DNA from: Amycolatopsis dendrobii
GTDB lineage: Bacteria; Actinomycetota; Actinomycetes; Mycobacteriales; Pseudonocardiaceae
DNA: 64,000 nt
Assembly (NCBI RefSeq): GCF_014145675.1
Contig: NZ_JACGZW010000005.1
Span: forward strand, 248,001-312,000
Direction: 5' to 3'
Positions within the stretch are counted from its first letter, which is position 1; each line of letters opens with the position of its first letter. A program made the position numbers and the translations under genes. Below are positions 8,505 through 16,170 of the stretch, piece after piece. The notes beneath the pieces were generated by a model. That model had not been told where the DNA came from and did not search any database. It saw only the letters and a program-made list of their open reading frames with translations.

Positions 8505-10079
8505 ATGACCCTCACCCCGGTCCGGCCCACCCGCCCGGCCTCGGCGACCGACGACTTCCTCCGCGGGCTCGTCGCGCGCGTGCCGGGCTCGGGCGGCGCG
8601 GTGTGGCCGCTCACCGAGGTCTACACCGGCGACGTCCTGGTGGACCTGCCGCAATCGACCCCATCAGACATCGAGCAGGCGTTCGCCACCGCGCGGACGG
8701 CGCAGGCGAAATGGGCCGCGACGCCGCTCAAACAGCGGCTCGCGGTGTTCCGGCGGGCGCATTCGCTGTTCATCGACCGCGCACGGACGATCGCCGACCT
8801 GATCCAGGTCGAAAGCGGCAAGAACCGGCGGATGGCGATCGAGGAAACGTGCGATCCGCCGATGATCATGAGCCACTATCTGCGCCGCGCGCCGAAACTG
8901 CTGGCCCCGACGCGGCGCGGCGGACCGGTGCCTCTCGTGTCTTCCTCGACCGAGATCCGGGTTCCCAAAGGCGTGGTCGGGATCATCGCGCCGTGGAATT
9001 TCCCTTTCGCCACCGGCATTTCCGACGCCATTCCGGCCTTGCTGGCGGGTAACGCGGTGGTGTTGAAGCCGGACAACAAAACCGCGCTGTCACCGCTGTA
9101 CGGCGTGCGACTGCTCGAAGAAGCCGGGTTGCCGCAGGGCCTGTTCCAGGTCGTGTGCGGCGAGGGTCCGGATGTCGGTCCGACGCTGATCGACCAGGCG
9201 AACTACGTGATGTTCACCGGCTCCACCGCCACCGGGAAGGTGATCGGCGAGCAGGCCGGGCGGAACCTGATCGGCTGCTGCCTCGAACTCGGCGGCAAGA
9301 ACCCGATGATCGTCCTCCCGGACGCCGATTTCGCCGACGTGGTTCCGGGCGCGGTGTTCGGCGCGTTCGGCAACACCGGGCAGATCTGCATGCACATCGA
9401 GCGGATCTACCTGCCGGAATCGCGCTACGAGGAATTCAAGGAAGCCTTTGCGGCCAAGGCTTCCTCGCTGGATGTGCGAGCGGCTTACGACTTCGGGCCG
9501 GAAATGGGCTCACTGGTTTCGGTGGACCACATGAACCGGGTCAAGTCCCATGTGGACGATGCGGTCGAGAAGGGAGCCACCGTCTTGTGCGGCGGCCGCC
9601 CCCGGCCGGATCTGGGCCCGGCGTTCTTCGAGCCGACCATCCTGGAAGGCGTCACGAAGGACATGCTGTGCGGGGTCACCGAAACGTTCGGCCCGGTGGT
9701 CGCCTTGCACCGGTACCGGACGGTGGACGAGGCCGTCGAATTGGCCAACGACACCGATTACGGGCTGAACGCTTCGGTGTGGGGCAAGGACATTCGCGCG
9801 GCTTCCGCGGTGGCGGCCCGGCTGGAGACGGGCAACGTCAACGTGAACGACAGCCTCGCGACGGCGTACGCTGCCAAGGGGACTCCGTCCGGCGGCGTGA
9901 AAACGTCCGGTGTGGGTGCCCGGCACGGCGATCAAGGGCTGTTGAAGTACACCGACGTGCAGAACCTGGCGGTGCTGAAGAAGCCGGTGATGAGCCCGCG
10001 GCCGGGACAGAAGTACGAGAAGTACGTGGAAGGAATGCTGTCCGGGCTGAAGATGATGCGGCGGCTCAGGATCCGGTAG
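8505..10079 (+). CDS. GabD2-like (succinic semialdehyde) dehydrogenase
   Basis: This 524-residue NAD(P)-dependent aldehyde dehydrogenase carries the general base Glu261 in LELGGKNP and the nucleophile Cys295 in NTGQICMHIERIY. The stretches GSTATGKVIGEQAG and PDLGPAFFEPTIL resemble mycobacterial GabD2. It follows the GMC oxidoreductase by 16 bp and should oxidise its aldehyde product. The name succinic semialdehyde dehydrogenase reflects the family; the physiological substrate may differ. The 3' end overlaps the convergent tetR gene by 14 bp. Confidence 0.9.
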   Translation: MTLTPVRPTRPASATDDFLRGLVARVPGSGGAVWPLTEVYTGDVLVDLPQSTPSDIEQAFATARTAQAKWAATPLKQRLAVFRRAHSLFIDRARTIADLIQVESGKNRRMAIEETCDPPMIMSHYLRRAPKLLAPTRRGGPVPLVSSSTEIRVPKGVVGIIAPWNFPFATGISDAIPALLAGNAVVLKPDNKTALSPLYGVRLLEEAGLPQGLFQVVCGEGPDVGPTLIDQANYVMFTGSTATGKVIGEQAGRNLIGCCLELGGKNPMIVLPDADFADVVPGAVFGAFGNTGQICMHIERIYLPESRYEEFKEAFAAKASSLDVRAAYDFGPEMGSLVSVDHMNRVKSHVDDAVEKGATVLCGGRPRPDLGPAFFEPTILEGVTKDMLCGVTETFGPVVALHRYRTVDEAVELANDTDYGLNASVWGKDIRAASAVAARLETGNVNVNDSLATAYAAKGTPSGGVKTSGVGARHGDQGLLKYTDVQNLAVLKKPVMSPRPGQKYEKYVEGMLSGLKMMRRLRIR

Positions 10080-10728
10080 TGTCCGCAATGGACTGACGCA
10101 CCACCTGGACCACCTTGCCCTCCGCTTCGGTCAAACCGCTGAGCCGGGAGCGGCGCGTCAACAGCCCGCCTAGGACCAGTTCGACCAGTTGCGCGCCCAC
10201 CTGCTCCGCGGACACCGGACCGGACGGGTCGAACCACGTCCACGCCCATTGCGCCGAGCCGAAGATCAGCAGGCTCTGCACCTCGACGTCGCACGGACGG
10301 AACTCCCCCGACGCGACCCCTTCGGACAACGTCGCGCGCACCAAGTCCAGGTATTCCGCGCGCATCCGGCGGCCCTCGGCCATCGCTTCGTGGTCGGCGA
10401 GCCGGACGACCTCGCGCTGGAACGCGACGGTCGCCTCCCGGTCCACCACCTGGTACAGCACGAACGCGTACAGCAGCCCGGCCAGCCGCCGGGTCGGCGT
10501 CGCGAGCCGCTCGCGGATCAGCGCGGCCTCGGCGAGCCTGCGGCGCATGTACGACTCGTGCAGCGCGGCGAGCAGCCGGTCCTTCGTGCCGAAGTGGTGC
10601 ACGATGGTGCCCTTCGACAGCCCCAGCTCGCCGGCGATGTCGGAGAAGTTCGTGGCGTCGTACCCGCGTTCGGCGACATAGCGGGTGAACGTCGCGAGGA
10701 TGTCCCCGGCGCGGCCTTTGGGTGGCAT
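10066..10728 (-). CDS. TetR/AcrR-family regulator
   Basis: The 220-residue protein has an N-terminal TetR helix-turn-helix (FSDIAGELGLSKGTIVHHFGTK, residues about 29-50) and an all-helical ligand domain, similar to KstR2-like lipid regulators. It is divergent from the acyl-CoA ligase and convergent with the dehydrogenase. A -10-like TACAGT ends 6 nt before the ATG, so the mRNA is probably leaderless. An operator-like dyad lies between this gene and the ligase. It probably represses the ligase and its own gene, and perhaps the GMC-dehydrogenase pair. Confidence 0.88.
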   Translation of the reverse strand: MPPKGRAGDILATFTRYVAERGYDATNFSDIAGELGLSKGTIVHHFGTKDRLLAALHESYMRRRLAEAALIRERLATPTRRLAGLLYAFVLYQVVDREATVAFQREVVRLADHEAMAEGRRMRAEYLDLVRATLSEGVASGEFRPCDVEVQSLLIFGSAQWAWTWFDPSGPVSAEQVGAQLVELVLGGLLTRRSRLSGLTEAEGKVVQVVRQSIADTTGS

Positions 10729-10734
10729 CGGCCC

Positions 10735-10772
10735 ACTGTAGCCGAAGTTTGACCACTGACCGTCCGTACGGT
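10735..10772. promoter_or_regulatory. tetR promoter and ACCGT-N4-ACGGT operator
   Basis: On the minus strand a -10-like TACAGT (10735-10740) is placed 6 nt from the tetR ATG. At 10759-10772 the dyad ACCGTCCGTACGGT has perfect 5-bp arms and a partly symmetric centre. It sits between the divergent tetR and ligase genes, a usual place for TetR autorepression. Confidence 0.6.
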
Positions 10773-10811
10773 TACCTTCGTCGTGGTCCCCGGCGACGAA
10801 GGAGTCTCGGC

Positions 10812-12308
10812 ATGGCAGCGAGCTTGGCGCAGTGGATTGCCCGGCGCGGCACCGTCACCCCCGAGTCGGTCGCGCTCGTGGCCGCCGAGACCGGCGAACG
10901 GATCACGTACGCCGAACTCGAACAGCGAGTCGCACGGCGGGCCGCGGCGCTGCGCGAACTGGGCGTGCGCAAAGGCGACCGGGTTGCCTTGCTGGGCTTG
11001 AATTCCACCGGCTACCTCGAAACGCTCTTCGCGGTCGCCTGGCTCGGCGCGATCACGCTGCCGATCAACTTCCGGCTCGCAGCGACCGAAATCGAGTACC
11101 TCCTCGACGACGCGCGGCCCGTGGTCGTGGTGCACGACGACACCTTCGCCGCACTCGCTCAAGAAGCGTCCGGCGGCCGGGCGCTCGTCCACAGCAACGA
11201 CCTCTTCACCGAAGATCGTGTCGAACCCGAACCGACCGGGCCGGACGAGGTCGCGGTGCTGATGTACACCTCCGGCACCACCGGCCGCCCCAAAGGCGCC
11301 ATGCTCACACACGGCAACCTGGAGGCGAACGCGATCAACGTGCTCACCTCCGGCGAAGGCATCCTCCCGTCGGACATCACGCTGACGGTGGCCCCGCTTT
11401 TCCACATCGGCGGGCTGGCGCTGTTCACCCTGCCGTTGCTGTACGCGGGCGGCACCGTGGTGGTCGCGGGCAAGTTCGATCCACAAGAGACACTCGCGCT
11501 GCTCCAGCGGGAGAAGGTCACCGTCCACTTCATGGTGCCCGCGATGTGGGCGGCGATGACGCAGGTCCCGGATTTCGACTCCTACGACCTTTCGCGGCTG
11601 CGATATCTGCTGTGCGGCGGCGCACCGTGCCCGCTGCCGGTGATCGAGTTCTACGAGGGCAAGGGGCTGACCTTTGTCGAGGGTTTCGGGATGACCGAAC
11701 TCTCCCCCGCCGCGCTGGTGCTGGAATCGGCGTTCGTGCGCTCGCACGCCGGATCCGTCGGACGGCCCTTCCTGCACGTCGAGGCGCGGATCGTGGACGA
11801 ACGCGACGACGACGTGCCCACCGGAACGGTCGGCGAACTGGTGCTGCGCGGCCCGAACGTCTTCGCCGGCTACTGGGGTCTGCCCGAAGCGAGCGCCGAA
11901 ACCCTGCGCGGCGGCTGGTTCCACTCCGGCGACCTGGCCCGCTGCGACGCCGACGGTTTCGTGACCTTGGTGGACCGCAAGAAAGACATGATCATTTCCG
12001 GCGGCGAGAACGTCTATCCGATCGAGGTCGAGCAGGTGCTGCACCGGCATCCGGACATCGCCGACGTCGCGGTGATCGGCGCGCCGGATCCGCAGTGGGG
12101 CGAAACCGTGGTCGCCGTTGTCGTGCCCGCCGACGATTCGCTCGACGGGGACGCGGTGATCGCTTATTGCCGGGAACGGATCGCCGCTTTCAAATGCCCC
12201 CGCCGGGTCGAGGTGGTGGACGAGCTTCCGCGCAATGCCACCGGGAAGCTGCTCAAGCGCGAACTTCGGGCCCGGTACTCCGGCTCCGCCGCTTCCGTCT
12301 CCCGTTAA
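10812..12308 (+). CDS. Acyl-CoA ligase (AMP-forming, ANL superfamily)
   Basis: This 498-residue enzyme has the AMP-binding motif YTSGTTGRPKGAML (about residues 151-164), GFGMTE, GWFHSGDLA, and the hinge DRKKDMIISGGENVYP. The catalytic lysine is in NATGKLLKREL near the C terminus. It activates a carboxylic acid to the acyl-CoA through an acyl-AMP. With the adjacent GMC oxidoreductase and aldehyde dehydrogenase it completes an alcohol to aldehyde to acid to acyl-CoA route. The ATG at 10812 follows GAAGGAG; the frame is open further upstream into the tetR promoter, which is not expected to be translated. Confidence 0.9.
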   Translation: MAASLAQWIARRGTVTPESVALVAAETGERITYAELEQRVARRAAALRELGVRKGDRVALLGLNSTGYLETLFAVAWLGAITLPINFRLAATEIEYLLDDARPVVVVHDDTFAALAQEASGGRALVHSNDLFTEDRVEPEPTGPDEVAVLMYTSGTTGRPKGAMLTHGNLEANAINVLTSGEGILPSDITLTVAPLFHIGGLALFTLPLLYAGGTVVVAGKFDPQETLALLQREKVTVHFMVPAMWAAMTQVPDFDSYDLSRLRYLLCGGAPCPLPVIEFYEGKGLTFVEGFGMTELSPAALVLESAFVRSHAGSVGRPFLHVEARIVDERDDDVPTGTVGELVLRGPNVFAGYWGLPEASAETLRGGWFHSGDLARCDADGFVTLVDRKKDMIISGGENVYPIEVEQVLHRHPDIADVAVIGAPDPQWGETVVAVVVPADDSLDGDAVIAYCRERIAAFKCPRRVEVVDELPRNATGKLLKRELRARYSGSAASVSR

Positions 12309-12321
12309 GTCCGTGAAGGGA

Positions 12322-14889
12322 TCAGACGAACCGCCACAGGTGGTCCGGCGTCCCGTTGTCGTCCCACTGGGTCACCTGCGCACCGTCCGCAGTGGATTGT
12401 TGATCCACCGCCATGACCTTGCCGCTGCGGACATTCACCAGCTTCCACCAGCCGCCGCCAGCGTCCACGATGCGCCACAGATGATCCGGTGTTCCGTTGT
12501 CCTGGAACTGCTGCACGTGCGCGCCGTTGTCCAGGCTCTGGTCGTGCACCGCTAACACCTTTCCGCTGTTGCGGTTCATGATCCGGACAGTCCCGTCGCC
12601 GCTGTCGACGACTGTCCACACGTGATCGACCGTGCCGTTGTCCTGCCATTGCGTCACGTCGGCAGTGTCCGAAAGCGACATGTCCTGAACCGCCAGCAGT
12701 TTCCCGGATCGCTGGTTCTGGATTCGCCGCCACGAAGTCGTCGAGGCGGCCGGGCGCGGCAGCAAGGCCAGGTACCCAGCGGCGACCGGGCGTGCTTGGA
12801 AGCCGGATTCCCGGGCGTCGGCGACGAAGTACCAGTCCGAGAACGGGACCCGCGAACCAGTCGTATCGGCGAAGCTGTAGACGCCTTCGATGAGCGTCGT
12901 GGAGATGCCGGTGTGGTCGGCCAGCCAGGCGGCCGTCCACAGTTCCCAGTCGGCTTTCGTGTAGTCGTGACGGAGATCCAGCGGGACGCCGTGCGCGCCT
13001 CGTTTGCCTTGATACCACGCGGCTTCCCGCGCGGCGGTCCCGAGCGGAACCAGGTCGAGGCCCAGCAACCGGTCCGCGAAACCGTTGTACTTCAGGCTCC
13101 AGGTGCCCGGCTGGTCATATGCCATGCGGAGGTGCGAGCCGTCGTTGGCCAAGGTCGTCCATTGGCTGATGTACGACCGTGAGATCGACCGGTACCGCAG
13201 AGCATCGGCGGAATTTCCCGTGACATCGGCGAGAACGCCCATCGCGCCGACGCCGATGATGCCCTTCAAGGCGAGGTTGGCGCTGTGCGCGATCCAGCCG
13301 GTGAAGTCGTCGGTCTGGTTCTGATTGCCGGGATCGAGGGTGTTGCCGACCAGGTATTCGGCCCATTGCCGCAGGATCCGGTAATGCGCGCTGGCGAACG
13401 CTTTCGCCGCCGCGGGATCCAGGCGCTGCACGACCGCGGCGGACATGATGAGCATGTTGGCCGATTCCTCGACCGGCATGCTCTCTTCGTTGCCGTCGTT
13501 GTGCCCGGCCGCGTTCGGATAGGACGCGCCGATGTCGTGTTCCGAGAACGTCTTCGGCCAGCCGCCGTGCTCCGCGTAGTCCAGCACCGGTTCCAGCAGC
13601 AGCCGCACGAACTCCGGCGAGAGATGGAGATAGCCGGGCAGTGCCGGATAGATGACGTCCACTGTGGACACGTTGCCGCTGGACGAGATCTCCTTCAGGA
13701 ATGCCCACGGCGAGCCGTTCCGGTCGACCAGTTCGGTACCGCCGAACGCCTGGCGCAGCGCGAGCGCGCAAATCGCCGCGTAGTGGCCGCCCGTGCTGCC
13801 GCCGCCGGCCGCGGCGGATGCTTCGCTGTCGATCCGCTGGTCCAGTGCGATGCCCGCGGCGAGCGCGGCCGGGTAGTCGGCGTGGAACCACGCGACCATG
13901 TCCGGCCACGACGACCAGTAGTGCGTCCACCAGGGCGCCAGCTGCGCGCCGAGGTAGCTGACCGCGGGCGTGCGGACGTGCCCGATCGCCACCACCAGCG
14001 GATCGGCCGCCTCGCCCGGCTGGATCGTGCCCAGGTCTTTCGCGAACGCGAGGACGGGCCAGCGGTCGTTGATCGCCCGCGGCTGGTCCGCATCGCTGGT
14101 CCCGGGCAGCGCTCCCCCGTTCGCCGACGTCGCGCGCACGACCGTGTCCTGCCCGATCTGCCAGGTCACCCCCGCCGAAGGCGCCGCGAGGACCAGTGAG
14201 CCCCAGCGCGGCTGGTCGTGCCCGTCCTCGGCGAGCACGGTCGGCGAAGCAGCCTGGACGCTCAGCGAGGTGATGCCGCCGGATTCCTGCCGTTGCCAGC
14301 CGACCGGCGTGCCCGAATCCCATTGCAGCCACTCGGCCGACGTGTCGAAATGCAGCGAGACACGGTGCGCCCGTCCGTCGCTGCTCGCGGCGGCGATGGC
14401 GACGTAACCGAACGGCACACACTGCCGTTGGAGGTTGCCGGGGTCGACCGGCGAGAAGAAGGTGACGGTGAGGGTCACGCCGCCGCCGGCGAGTTCGTAG
14501 ATCGAGCGCGTCGCGGTGATCTGCAAGGAGTTCTGCGTCATCGGGGTCAGGCTCGGGCCGGACGGCAGCTGCGGCGCGCCGGCGAACACGTACGCGACAC
14601 CGTCGATCCGCGCGATTCCGCACAACGCGGTGATGTGCCCGGTCCAGAACGTGGACCAGGCGCCGGGCAGATTGTCCGCGGCTTGCCAGGTCGAGAGGTA
14701 CGGCGAGCGCACGACGAGCGGCGTCGCCGGCGGGCGCAGCGGGTTCAGCGTTCCCGCCGGAGCTGCCGAGGCAGTGGACTGGACCAGGTCCGGGAGCCAC
14801 CGGAGCGCGACCGCCGCGGCCGCGCCGGCACCCGCCCGGCGCAGGACGTCGCGGCGGCTGACTTCGCGGGGAGATTCCGAGGAGGACAT
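12322..14889 (-). CDS. Tat-exported glutaminase A-like protein with ricin-type lectin tail
   Basis: The 855-residue protein starts with a twin-arginine signal (SRRDVLRRAGAGAAAAVAL, residues about 11-29). The central part matches the fungal glutaminase GtaA-type architecture (DUF5127, DUF4965 and DUF1793 regions), with DYAEHGGWPKTFSEHDIGASYPN and a six-hairpin-like helical segment. Residues about 715-855 form a beta-trefoil of three QxW-type repeats (NRNSGKVLAVHDQSL, VTQWDDNGTPDHLW). That tail should bind carbohydrate outside the cell. The family is annotated as glutaminase but many members are uncharacterised and could be glycosidases. A LacI-type dyad lies upstream, which favours a carbohydrate link. 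Confidence 0.85.
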   Translation of the reverse strand: MSSSESPREVSRRDVLRRAGAGAAAAVALRWLPDLVQSTASAAPAGTLNPLRPPATPLVVRSPYLSTWQAADNLPGAWSTFWTGHITALCGIARIDGVAYVFAGAPQLPSGPSLTPMTQNSLQITATRSIYELAGGGVTLTVTFFSPVDPGNLQRQCVPFGYVAIAAASSDGRAHRVSLHFDTSAEWLQWDSGTPVGWQRQESGGITSLSVQAASPTVLAEDGHDQPRWGSLVLAAPSAGVTWQIGQDTVVRATSANGGALPGTSDADQPRAINDRWPVLAFAKDLGTIQPGEAADPLVVAIGHVRTPAVSYLGAQLAPWWTHYWSSWPDMVAWFHADYPAALAAGIALDQRIDSEASAAAGGGSTGGHYAAICALALRQAFGGTELVDRNGSPWAFLKEISSSGNVSTVDVIYPALPGYLHLSPEFVRLLLEPVLDYAEHGGWPKTFSEHDIGASYPNAAGHNDGNEESMPVEESANMLIMSAAVVQRLDPAAAKAFASAHYRILRQWAEYLVGNTLDPGNQNQTDDFTGWIAHSANLALKGIIGVGAMGVLADVTGNSADALRYRSISRSYISQWTTLANDGSHLRMAYDQPGTWSLKYNGFADRLLGLDLVPLGTAAREAAWYQGKRGAHGVPLDLRHDYTKADWELWTAAWLADHTGISTTLIEGVYSFADTTGSRVPFSDWYFVADARESGFQARPVAAGYLALLPRPAASTTSWRRIQNQRSGKLLAVQDMSLSDTADVTQWQDNGTVDHVWTVVDSGDGTVRIMNRNSGKVLAVHDQSLDNGAHVQQFQDNGTPDHLWRIVDAGGGWWKLVNVRSGKVMAVDQQSTADGAQVTQWDDNGTPDHLWRFV

Positions 14890-14960
14890 CGACAGCTTCT
14901 TTCGGTCGGATGCCGGACACGGGAAAGAAGAAACCGAGCGAACTCAGTCTGACACCGCGA

Positions 14961-14972
14961 TACAACGTTGTA
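14961..14972. promoter_or_regulatory. LacI-type operator TACAACGTTGTA
   Basis: This perfect 12-bp palindrome has the central CG typical of LacI/GalR-family operators. It lies 72 bp upstream of the glutaminase-like start, in the divergent region with marR. No LacI gene is present in the window, so the regulator would act in trans. Confidence 0.5.
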
Positions 14973-15024
14973 AATCTGCCGAAAGGAGGCCTCCCGGGCG
15001 CACGTCAGCGCCCTCGGCCCGCAT

Positions 15025-15058
15025 TTGCTTATGTCAGATAACTATGTAACATAGCGAC
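15025..15058 (+). promoter_or_regulatory. Leaderless marR promoter with overlapping operator
   Basis: TTGCTT (15025-15030) and TAACAT (15047-15052) are separated by 16 nt. The predicted transcription start coincides with the ATG at 15059. The dyad CTATGTAACATAG (15042-15054) covers the -10 hexamer, so bound MarR would block its own transcription. Confidence 0.7.
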
Positions 15059-15499
15059 ATGCGGGACGACGAGATCGAGCGGTTGCGCACCCAGGTCAAG
15101 CTGCTCCAGCGGCGGCTGCGCCGGGAAGGCATGCCGGTCACCGGCCTGACGCTCACCGCCTTCGCCGTCCTCGGCGCGATCGCGCGGTCGCCCGAGACCG
15201 CGCAGCCGCGCCTGCTGGCCGAGCAGTTGACGATGAGCAGCCCGAACGTGTCCGCGGCACTGCGCGAACTGGCCGCAGACGACCTCATCGCCCGCACGAA
15301 AGATCCGGACGACGCGCGCAAGGTCCGCATCGTCCTGACCGGCCGAGGCCGGGAGGTCGTCGCCCGCAGCCGGCGCGAGCGCGATTCCTGGCTGGGGCGG
15401 GCCATCACGGCATTGCTCGACGACGAGGAGCAGCGGGTGCTCCGCGCCGCGGGCGAACTGATGGAGCGCCTGGCCGGTTACGAACCCCCGAACCCCTGA
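15059..15499 (+). CDS. MarR-family regulator
   Basis: This 146-residue winged-helix protein has the MarR recognition region (LLAEQLTMSSPNVSAALRELAADDLI) and wing (TKDPDDARKVRIVLTGRGR). It starts 5 nt after a palindrome that covers its promoter, with no ribosome site, so a leaderless autoregulated mRNA is likely. It is followed after 19 bp by an isochorismatase-fold gene that is probably its target. Confidence 0.88.
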   Translation: MRDDEIERLRTQVKLLQRRLRREGMPVTGLTLTAFAVLGAIARSPETAQPRLLAEQLTMSSPNVSAALRELAADDLIARTKDPDDARKVRIVLTGRGREVVARSRRERDSWLGRAITALLDDEEQRVLRAAGELMERLAGYEPPNP

Positions 15500-15518
15500 C
15501 CCCGCAAGGAGATCCCTC

Positions 15519-16076
15519 ATGCCCTTGAGCACCATCGACCCCGCCTGCGCGCTGATCGTCGTCGACCTGCAGAAGGGTCTCGCCGCCCATCCGGAGGTCA
15601 AGGAAATCCTCGGCAACGCGGCCGCCCTCGCCGCGGAGTTTCGCGCGCGCGAACTGCCGGTCGTCCTGGTCACCGTCGACGGCGGAGCTCCCGGACGCAC
15701 GGACCAGCAGCGCCCCGGCGGCGCACCGCGTCCGGCCGATTGGGCCGAAGTCGCTCCCGAACTCGACCGCCAGCCTGGCGACCTCCACGTCACGAAGCAG
15801 CGGTGGGGCGCCTTCACCGGCACCGATCTGCACCGGCTGCTGCAAGACCGAGGCGTCACCCAGACCGTGCTCGCCGGGGTCGCGACCAGCATCGGCGTGG
15901 AGTCCACCGCCCGTTCCGCCCACGAACACGGCTACCACGTCGTGCTCGCCACCGACGCCATGGCCGACCTCGATCCCGAGGCACACCGGCACAGCATCGA
16001 ACGGATCTTCCCGCGACTCGGGGAAACAGCCGCCACCGCCGACATCCTCGCCGCGCTGCGCACCCGGAACGACTGA
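15519..16076 (+). CDS. Isochorismatase-fold hydrolase lacking the usual cysteine
   Basis: The 185-residue protein has the Rossmann-like isochorismatase fold, with the catalytic Asp16 in VVDLQKG and a Lys in HVTKQRWGAF. In cysteine hydrolases of this family the nucleophile sits in a VCV-type motif; here the motif reads GVATSIGVESTAR, with Gly126 at the cysteine position. PhzD-like isochorismatases also lack this cysteine and hydrolyse a vinyl ether by acid catalysis. It may thus be a true isochorismatase-type hydrolase rather than a nicotinamidase-type enzyme. It has an AAGGAG ribosome site and sits in a marR operon. Confidence 0.82.
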   Translation: MPLSTIDPACALIVVDLQKGLAAHPEVKEILGNAAALAAEFRARELPVVLVTVDGGAPGRTDQQRPGGAPRPADWAEVAPELDRQPGDLHVTKQRWGAFTGTDLHRLLQDRGVTQTVLAGVATSIGVESTARSAHEHGYHVVLATDAMADLDPEAHRHSIERIFPRLGETAATADILAALRTRND

Positions 16077-16080
16077 CGGA

Positions 16081-16113
16081 CCCGCGGCAGCGCCCGGACG
16101 CGGGATTTTCTTT
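16081..16113 (+). terminator. Intrinsic terminator after isochorismatase-fold gene
   Basis: A CCCGCG/CGCGGG stem is followed directly by ATTTTCTTT. This is one of the few U-tract terminators in the window. It sits 5 bp after the stop codon. Confidence 0.65.
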
Positions 16114-16170
16114 GTGCGAGAAGGAGAAGGGATACTCGGCGCGCGCACCGCGCTGTCCTGACCGCGCGAG

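Noticed and set aside
1507..8508. A 2333-codon open frame on the plus strand
   Set aside because: It runs antisense to the Roco gene and then in a wrong frame through the GMC gene. Its composition is arginine, glutamine and valine rich with no domain, as expected of a shadow of high-GC leucine-rich repeats.
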